Of a stretch of DNA of 14,064 bases, positions 9,332 to 14,064 are shown piece by piece. The DNA is from Spirochaeta sp. (GTDB lineage Bacteria; Spirochaetota; Spirochaetia; DSM-2461). The translations under genes and the position numbers were made by a program. A model generated the notes under the pieces. The model was not told the DNA's origin. It was given only the letters and a program-made list of their open reading frames with translations, and searched no databases. Numbering within the stretch: position 1 is the stretch's first letter; every line of letters starts with the position of its first letter. The DNA lies in contig JAUVIY010000035.1 of NCBI GenBank assembly GCA_030592625.1, positions 1 through 14,064 on the forward strand, in the 5' to 3' direction.

Positions 9332-9724
9332 GAAATGGAGAATGATGAATAGAGAATTGAGAACTGGGGAAGTGTTGAGGCAGGCCGGTGAGGCAATTAA
9401 TCACTTGTCGCCGGCGCTTCTCGTGATGAATGGCCGAACTGGATTGGATTTATTGGATGGAGAGTTCTGGTTTGGTTGAGGGTTAAGAGTTGAGGATTGG
9501 GTGAGTGGTTAGGCAGGCTGCTTTTGCAATGGGCGAATTACCTGAGTAAGTATGCAAATAGCTTCTTCCGTTACGCCATTCTTAACTCGTAACCCTCAAC
9601 CCTACGCTCTCAACCCCAGCCGTGAGTTCCCTATCGGCTCATGAATATAAATCAACGGCCCCGGTGAGGTATGAACCTTGCCGCGCCAGAGGTCAATAAA
9701 ATGAACAAAATGGAGAAAGAAGAT
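9332..9724. other. 393-bp non-coding spacer between ssnA and ygeY
   Basis: The tight operon is interrupted here. The left third is purine-rich with near-repeats of GAGAATTGAGAA-like sequence (9335-9370). A GC-rich stem GCCGGTGA/TCGCCGGC (9384-9391 and 9408-9415, one wobble pair) follows 52 bases after the ssnA stop, without a T-tract. Next comes an imperfect inverted repeat at 9474-9601, described separately. I see no convincing promoter or gene. The spacer may be a worn repeat insertion, or a processing or attenuation point that separates expression of ygeY from ygfK-ssnA. Confidence 0.5.
9474..9601. repeat. Imperfect 18-bp inverted repeat, MITE-like remnant
   Basis: GGTTGAGGGTTAAGAGTT (9474-9491) is complementary to AACTCGTAACCCTCAACC (9584-9601) with one mismatch in 18, separated by 92 bases. 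No flanking target duplication could be seen. The purine-rich motif GAG(G)GTTGAG also recurs just outside the arms. It could be an eroded miniature element or a structured RNA spacer. Confidence 0.45.
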
Positions 9725-10954
9725 ATGAGTATCGAAACAATTGCAAAAGACATCAGAAAACGGGCCGAAGCCTATCGGGATGAGACCGCGAAAATCCTGT
9801 CCGACATGGTGAAAATCAAGTCCTACAGCAGTCAGGAAGAAGAGGTGTGCAGGCATATCGCCGCCCTGTGCGAAAGATTGGGATTCGACGAAGTGAAAAT
9901 TGATCCTCTGGGCAGTGTTCTGGCCCGGGTGGGTAACGGCAGGAAAATCATGGCCATCGACGCCCACATCGACACGGTGGAAACCGGGGATGTGGCTCAG
10001 TGGAACAAGGATCCCTTCAGCGGAGACATCGAAGACGGCCTGGTTCATGGACGGGGGTCTACCGATCAGAAGGGCGGCGCCGCCGCTATGGTAACCGCGG
10101 GCAAGATCCTCAAGGACATGGATTACGATGGAGACTGGACTATCTGGTTCACCTTCACGGTGATGGAAGAGGACTGTGACGGTATGTGCTGGAAATACCT
10201 CATCGAAGAAGAGGGACTGGTACCCGATTTCGCCCTGTCCACCGAACCCACCAGCTGCCGCCTCACTCGGGGACACCGGGGACGGATGGAAATGGAAGTC
10301 ACACTCAAGGGCATCTCGGCCCACGGTTCGGCTCCCGAACGCGGGGATTCGGCGGCATACAAGGCCGCAAAGGCCGCCCTGGCCATGGAAGAGCTCAACG
10401 CAGAGCTCCAGCCTGATGAAGAGAAGTTCCTGGGCAAGGGCACCATCGTGGTGAGCCAGATTGAGGTAAAAGGGCCCAGTCAGTGTGCGGTTCCCGACCA
10501 GGCCCGGCTCTACCTGGACCGCCGTCTCACCTGGGGTGAAGATGCCGAGCTGGCCATCGGTCAGGTGAAAGAGAAGATCGGCGCGGCCCTGGATATGAAT
10601 CCGAAAGATGTGGATTGCGTGATGCCCGATTACGCCAAGACAGGTTGGATGGGTACCGAGTACTCCCAGGAACTCTATTTCCCCACCTGGAAGACCGATG
10701 AGGATCATCTCCTGGTGCAGGCCGGCGTCACCGCTTACGAGGGCCTCTACAACAAGGCGCCGGTGGTGGACAAGTGGACCTTCAGCACCAACATGGTGTC
10801 GGTATCCGGCCGCCACAAGATTCCCGCCATCGGCTTCGGTCCGGGAGACGAGGATCAGGCTCATGCGCCTAACGAAGTGAACCGGGTGGAGGATCTGGTA
10901 ATCTGCAGCGCGTTTTACGCCGCTCTTATTTATGCCCTGGATGCAAACGGATGA
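9725..10954 (+). CDS. ygeY: YgeY-type selenium-metabolism-linked M20 hydrolase
   Basis: A 409-residue zinc peptidase/deacylase of the M20 family, of the YgeY subgroup. From this start, residues 14-17 align without a gap to the E. coli protein as I recall it. Metal ligands are visible: H81 in AIDAHIDTV, with D83 the usual partner acid; D114 in GRGSTDQKGG; catalytic E148 and bridging E149 in VMEEDCDG; E174 in STEPTSC; H380 in QAHAPNE. Subgroup signatures include AHGSAPERGD, LDRRLTWGE, YFPTWKTDEDH and APVVDKWTFSTN. Family members cut amide bonds of acylated amino acids or dipeptides; the YgeY substrate is unproven, but its constant company is SDMH/purine genes. GGAG lies nine bases before ATG 9725. 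Longer starts at 9701 (AGAGG, seven to eight bases) and 9671 are possible and would add 8 or 18 residues. Confidence 0.94.
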   Translation: MSIETIAKDIRKRAEAYRDETAKILSDMVKIKSYSSQEEEVCRHIAALCERLGFDEVKIDPLGSVLARVGNGRKIMAIDAHIDTVETGDVAQWNKDPFSGDIEDGLVHGRGSTDQKGGAAAMVTAGKILKDMDYDGDWTIWFTFTVMEEDCDGMCWKYLIEEEGLVPDFALSTEPTSCRLTRGHRGRMEMEVTLKGISAHGSAPERGDSAAYKAAKAALAMEELNAELQPDEEKFLGKGTIVVSQIEVKGPSQCAVPDQARLYLDRRLTWGEDAELAIGQVKEKIGAALDMNPKDVDCVMPDYAKTGWMGTEYSQELYFPTWKTDEDHLLVQAGVTAYEGLYNKAPVVDKWTFSTNMVSVSGRHKIPAIGFGPGDEDQAHAPNEVNRVEDLVICSAFYAALIYALDANG

Positions 10955-10964
10955 GTAGTTTATG

Positions 10965-11089
10965 GAGTGTCCCCCACCTTGTCACAAAATATTCCGGATG
11001 GTCTGAATCACATCGGGAAATCTGTGAATTTCATCACAAATCGGAATCAGGACGCTTTCAGAAGAAGTGTGACAAGGTGGGGGACACTC
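10965..11089. mobile_element. MITE/REP-like element with 22-bp perfect terminal inverted repeats
   Basis: A 125-bp unit bounded by perfect 22-bp inverted repeats (10965-10986, beginning GAGTGTCCCCCACCTTG, and 11068-11089). A nested inner pair ATTCCG/CGGAAT lies at 10991-10996 and 11042-11047. It sits in the 159-bp gap between ygeY and the PLP enzyme and carries no gene of its own. Ends, size and lack of coding suit a non-autonomous miniature element or a REP-type unit moved by a transposase elsewhere in the genome. I could not find a flanking target duplication (left TTATG, right AAAGA). As RNA it would fold into a very stable stem between the two genes. Confidence 0.7.
11023..11038. promoter_or_regulatory. 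Crp/Fnr-type palindrome TGTGA-N6-TCACA inside the MITE-like element
   Basis: TGTGAATTTCATCACA matches the bacterial Crp core consensus TGTGA-N6-TCACA at all ten specified positions. It is centred about 83 bases upstream of the GTG of the PLP enzyme. If real, it would place ThrC-like and xdh expression under a Crp/Fnr-family activator. It lies inside a repeated-looking element, so chance or a structural role of the element is an alternative. No clear -10 box was found downstream. Confidence 0.4.
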
Positions 11090-11113
11090 AAAGAGAGTTA
11101 ACAAGGGGCCATT

Positions 11114-12325
11114 GTGAAATTTAAGTACACCTGTATCGAATGCGGCCGCTCCTATGAAATTGAGCCGGATCGCTATCTCTGCGACGACTGTGCGCCGAAA
11201 CAGACACCCGACCAGCCCCTCCGGGGGCAGCTGGAGCTGCAGATTACCGGTGATGCGCCCGGTGACTGGGAAGCCTTGCGGAACCTGGGGAAAAATCCCC
11301 GGCTGGATCTCAGTATTCCCTTTGCCGACACCCGGGGTCTGCTCCCGGTGCCGGTGGAGTTTTTTCCGCCGATTCCCGTCGGTGAAACCCCGCTCTGGGA
11401 ACCCCGGCGGCTGCGGGAGGAACTGGGTCTCGAGGGTTTGTATCTCAAAGACGATACCGCCAATCCCACCGGTTCGCTGAAAGACCGGGCCAGTTATCTC
11501 ATTGCCGCCTTCGCAGCTCAGCATGGCCTGAAAGATATCATCGTGGCGTCCACCGGCAATGCGGGAAGTTCCATGGCGGGCGTTGCCGCCGCGGCTGGTT
11601 TGAATGTCCGGCTTTATCTGCCCACATCGGCTCCCCCGGCGAAGATTGTTCAGGCGATGCAGTACGGTGCCAACGTCATCAAGGTGGAGGGCAGCTACGA
11701 TGATGCCTTCGATCAATCCCTGGCCTATGTGACCGAACATGGGGGTCTTTCGAGGAATACCGCCCATAATCCTCTTACCGTAGAGGGGAAGAAAACGGTG
11801 TCTCTGGAAATCTTCCGCCAGCTCCGGGCTTCGATGCCGGATCTGGTGTATGTCCCCACCGGTGACGGTGTGATTCTTTCCGGGGTGTACAAGGGTTTTG
11901 AAGATCTGGTGACCCTGGGACTCGCCGACAAAGTGCCTGAGGTGGTCTGCGTTCAGGCCGAGGGCAGTGCGGCCCTTACCAGGGCGTTGGCCGCCGGGCG
12001 CTTCGAGGCGCCCCGGGCGGCGAAGACGATAGCGGATTCGATTTCGGTGGATGTTCCCCGGGGCGGCCTGTATGCCCTGGGCCGCCTGCAGAGACACGGG
12101 GGCCGTTGTGTCACCGTGAGCGATGACGCCATTGTTGCCGCCCAGAAGCGCCTGTCGTCTTCCAGCGGGCTTTTTGCCGAACCCGCCGCGTCCGCGGCTT
12201 TTGCCGGCCTGCTGGCGGACATTGATTCCGGTCGGGGACCGGGGAAAAAAGATCGGGCAGTCGTACTGCTTACCGGCAACGGTCTGAAAGATATTGCCAC
12301 AGCCATGAAGGGGGTTGAAGAATGA
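11114..12325 (+). CDS. Threonine-synthase-like PLP-dependent enzyme with N-terminal zinc-ribbon-like segment
   Basis: A 403-residue fold-type II PLP enzyme. Residues 7-26 have CxxC...CxxC (C7, C10, C23, C26), a zinc-ribbon-like start seen in some threonine synthases. The catalytic lysine is K123 in NPTGSLKDR; the phosphate-binding-type loop is STGNAGSS (146-153); PTGDGVILSGVYKG and a C-terminal TGNGLKD match the ThrC family. The start is GTG with AGGGG five bases upstream; no ATG fits better. Its position after ygeY parallels the E. coli cluster, where ygeX (diaminopropionate ammonia-lyase, also fold-type II) adjoins ygeY. It is therefore probably a catabolic lyase or beta/gamma-replacement enzyme acting on an amino-acid product of the pathway rather than a biosynthetic threonine synthase; this is inferred from context. 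It is preceded by the MITE-like element and overlaps the next gene by ATGA. Confidence 0.85.
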   Translation: MKFKYTCIECGRSYEIEPDRYLCDDCAPKQTPDQPLRGQLELQITGDAPGDWEALRNLGKNPRLDLSIPFADTRGLLPVPVEFFPPIPVGETPLWEPRRLREELGLEGLYLKDDTANPTGSLKDRASYLIAAFAAQHGLKDIIVASTGNAGSSMAGVAAAAGLNVRLYLPTSAPPAKIVQAMQYGANVIKVEGSYDDAFDQSLAYVTEHGGLSRNTAHNPLTVEGKKTVSLEIFRQLRASMPDLVYVPTGDGVILSGVYKGFEDLVTLGLADKVPEVVCVQAEGSAALTRALAAGRFEAPRAAKTIADSISVDVPRGGLYALGRLQRHGGRCVTVSDDAIVAAQKRLSSSSGLFAEPAASAAFAGLLADIDSGRGPGKKDRAVVLLTGNGLKDIATAMKGVEE

Positions 12326-14064
12326 GTGACTCTTCCATCAGCAAGGCCATTTCCAGGCCTGACGGCATGGCCAAGGCTACAGGCCGTGCCCTTTATATCG
12401 CCGATTTGAAATTTGACGGAACCGGCGGGGCTGTCGGGGGTCGGACTGGAGTGGTTTCCACCGACAGTACTGTGGCTTTTGGGCCTGAAGCCGGATTATC
12501 TCCGGACATGCTTTACGGGCGATTTTACCGTTCCCCCCATCCCCGGGGCCGCATAAGCGATTTGCGTCTCCCGGAAACACCTGAGGGCTACAGTATCGTC
12601 ACCGCCGCGGATATTCCTGTGGGCAGCGGCGGAAAGAATGAGATTCCCATGGCCGCTTCCCGGGACATGCCCTGTTTTGCCGAAGGTGAAGTGCGCTACG
12701 TCGGTCAGATTGTCGCTGTGGTGGCGGGTCCCGATCCGGCGGAAGTGGACCGTCTGGTGAATGCCATCGAAATGGATGTCGAGTCGATGCCTGTCTGCAA
12801 AGATATGGATGACTCGTTGATTCTCAAGGGCGGTCCCATCCACGGCGAGGATAACGTGTTCTGCCGGGTTGACCTGGACCGTGGGGATGTGGACGCTGCC
12901 TTTGCTTCCGCTGCTGCCATGGTGGAGGGAATCTATGAGACCGGATTCCAGGAGCAGTTCTACATGGAAGGTCAGGGGCTCATCACCTGGCGTGACGGGG
13001 ATCGGATCGGCGTCCGCGGCTCCCTGCAATGCCCCTATTACGTAGTTCATGCCGTCAGTCACGTCCTGGGTCTGCCTCATGACGGAGTGCGGGTTATCGT
13101 CGATACAGTCGGCGGCGCCTTCGGCGGGAAAGAGGATTACCCGGAAATCATGGGTGCCCCGCTGGCGGTGGCCTCCTGGGTAACCGGGAAACCGATCAGG
13201 ATGATTATGGACCGGGTGGAAGATCTGGCCTTCACCAGCAAGCGCCATCCCTCCCGATGCGGATACCGGAGCGCGCTGGATGCTGAAGGCAACATCCTGG
13301 CTATGGATGTGACGGTAGACGTGGATGGCGGTGCTTATGAAAGCTATACGAAAATCGTCCTGTTGAGGGCGGTCTTCCACTCCCTGGGGGTCTATGATAT
13401 ACCGGTCTTCCGGGTCCGGGGCCGGGGTCTGGCCACCAACACCGTGCCTTCGGGAGCATTCCGGGGTTTCGGAGCTCCCCAGTCCCTCTTCGGACTGGAG
13501 ATGCACATGGAAGAGGTGGCTCGTAGAACCGGTGTCGAAGTGTTGGATCTCAAGAAAAAATACTTTCTGAAGAAAGGCGATTCCACCGTCACCGGCGGTA
13601 CCTTCCGGTACGATATCATCCTGGACAAGCTGGTAGCCGAGGCCGGGAAGATGTCCGGTTATTCGGAGAAGCGGGCCATGTTTGCCGCGGATGATGGGCA
13701 AGGCGGACCCGGCGGGCTCAAACGCGGTATCGGGATGTCCTTTATTCTTCATGGCTGTGGTTTTACCGGTGATGGGGAACAGAAAATCATCAAGGGAGAA
13801 GCCGCGCTGGAGAAACATTCCGACGGTACCGTGGAGATTCTCTGTGCCGCGGTCGATTTGGGCCAGGGAACTCAGACGACATTCCGTAAGGTGGTGGCCC
13901 GGGTACTCAACCTTAATCCCTACGATGTCGTCTTTCGGTTCCCCGATACCGATCGGGTACCGGATTCGGGTCCGACGGTGGCCAGCCGAACCATGATGGT
14001 TGTGGGCTATTTGATACAGAAGGCCGCCGAGGAACTTAAATCCATCTGGAAGGACGGTGAAGAG
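12322..14064 (+). CDS. Molybdopterin-binding (xanthine dehydrogenase-type, XdhD-like) subunit, 3' end outside window
   Basis: 581 codons of a xanthine-oxidase-family molybdenum hydroxylase large subunit, likely a purine or N-heterocycle hydroxylase. The N-terminus RPDGMAKATGRALYIADL starts directly with the aldehyde oxidase/xanthine dehydrogenase alpha/beta hammerhead domain, so no 2Fe-2S domain is fused. Molybdopterin-site signatures are SLQCPYY (234-240, Q237), VGGAFGGKED (263-272), SGAFRGFGAPQ (377-387) and VDLGQGTQTT (511-520). Residues about 34-60 (beginning GTGGAVGGRTGVVS) look like an insertion between ADLKFDG and the conserved MLYGRFYRSPHPRGRI. The start overlaps the previous stop by ATGA, with AAGGGGG seven bases upstream. 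Members have some 750-950 residues, so the C-terminal molybdopterin part is beyond the edge. Fe-S and FAD partner subunits may follow, or YgfK may serve. Selenium dependence is inferred from gene company only. Confidence 0.9.
   Translation, partial: MSDSSISKAISRPDGMAKATGRALYIADLKFDGTGGAVGGRTGVVSTDSTVAFGPEAGLSPDMLYGRFYRSPHPRGRISDLRLPETPEGYSIVTAADIPVGSGGKNEIPMAASRDMPCFAEGEVRYVGQIVAVVAGPDPAEVDRLVNAIEMDVESMPVCKDMDDSLILKGGPIHGEDNVFCRVDLDRGDVDAAFASAAAMVEGIYETGFQEQFYMEGQGLITWRDGDRIGVRGSLQCPYYVVHAVSHVLGLPHDGVRVIVDTVGGAFGGKEDYPEIMGAPLAVASWVTGKPIRMIMDRVEDLAFTSKRHPSRCGYRSALDAEGNILAMDVTVDVDGGAYESYTKIVLLRAVFHSLGVYDIPVFRVRGRGLATNTVPSGAFRGFGAPQSLFGLEMHMEEVARRTGVEVLDLKKKYFLKKGDSTVTGGTFRYDIILDKLVAEAGKMSGYSEKRAMFAADDGQGGPGGLKRGIGMSFILHGCGFTGDGEQKIIKGEAALEKHSDGTVEILCAAVDLGQGTQTTFRKVVARVLNLNPYDVVFRFPDTDRVPDSGPTVASRTMMVVGYLIQKAAEELKSIWKDGEE

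Noticed and set aside
9602..10864. 420-codon minus-strand frame over ygeY
   Set aside because: Antisense shadow; the plus strand encodes all M20 metal ligands.
10982..12097. 371-codon minus-strand frame ending inside the MITE-like unit
   Set aside because: Mostly antisense to the PLP enzyme. Its last residues inside the element (ICDEIHRFPDVIQ) look protein-like, but nothing supports translation.
12496..13818. 440-codon minus-strand frame over the molybdenum hydroxylase gene
   Set aside because: Antisense shadow of a conserved protein; no domain seen.

Overview
The window appears to come from a spirochaete (Spirochaetota) or a close relative. The main clue is the export signals of the two left-hand minus-strand proteins: they end in A-N-G-G-S-D-K-D and S-G-G-Q-K-E, a style common in spirochaetal secreted binding proteins. 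This lineage call is an inference. Most coding DNA is GC-rich, but roughly 1150-2600 is clearly AT-richer.

Left part (1-2130, minus strand): a nearly complete BMP-family (nucleoside-type) ABC transporter binding protein runs off the left edge. It has a readable sigma-70-type promoter with a palindrome over the -10 box. Next is an exported HAD-superfamily protein whose first catalytic motif is altered.

Middle (2130-4580): a scar with no intact gene. The minus strand carries the wreckage of an aspT-aspD pair (aspartate:alanine antiporter and aspartate 4-decarboxylase). It shows an in-frame stop, two frameshifts and large internal deletions, one of which removes the PLP lysine of AspD. A 15-bp perfect hairpin sits directly after the surviving aspD stop. 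Further right lie several hairpins and an orphan terminator-like structure on the plus strand.

Right part (4481-14064, plus strand): a gene set typical of the selenium-dependent molybdenum hydroxylase (SDMH) and purine-catabolism clusters known from E. coli (ygeW-xdhD region) and clostridia. Its 5' end is broken: a 34-codon tail of an unidentified gene overlaps an 85-codon N-terminal remnant of a hydantoinase/dihydropyrimidinase-like amidohydrolase, which overlaps ygfK by ATGA. Intact genes follow: ygfK (flavin/iron-sulfur oxidoreductase), ssnA (amidohydrolase), ygeY (M20 metallohydrolase), a threonine-synthase-like PLP enzyme with an N-terminal zinc-ribbon-like segment, and a molybdopterin-binding hydroxylase subunit that runs off the right edge. 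Three of the junctions are 4-bp ATGA overlaps. Two are interrupted by repeat-bearing spacers: a 393-bp gap before ygeY, and a 159-bp gap before the PLP enzyme that contains a MITE-like element with 22-bp perfect inverted ends and an internal Crp/Fnr-type palindrome.

As a working model, the molybdenum hydroxylase oxidises a purine or other N-heterocycle, YgfK passes electrons to or from a nicotinamide pool, and SsnA, YgeY and the PLP enzyme process ring-opened or amino-acid products. The adjacent BMP transporter may import nucleosides or purines. The exact substrates cannot be read from the sequence.
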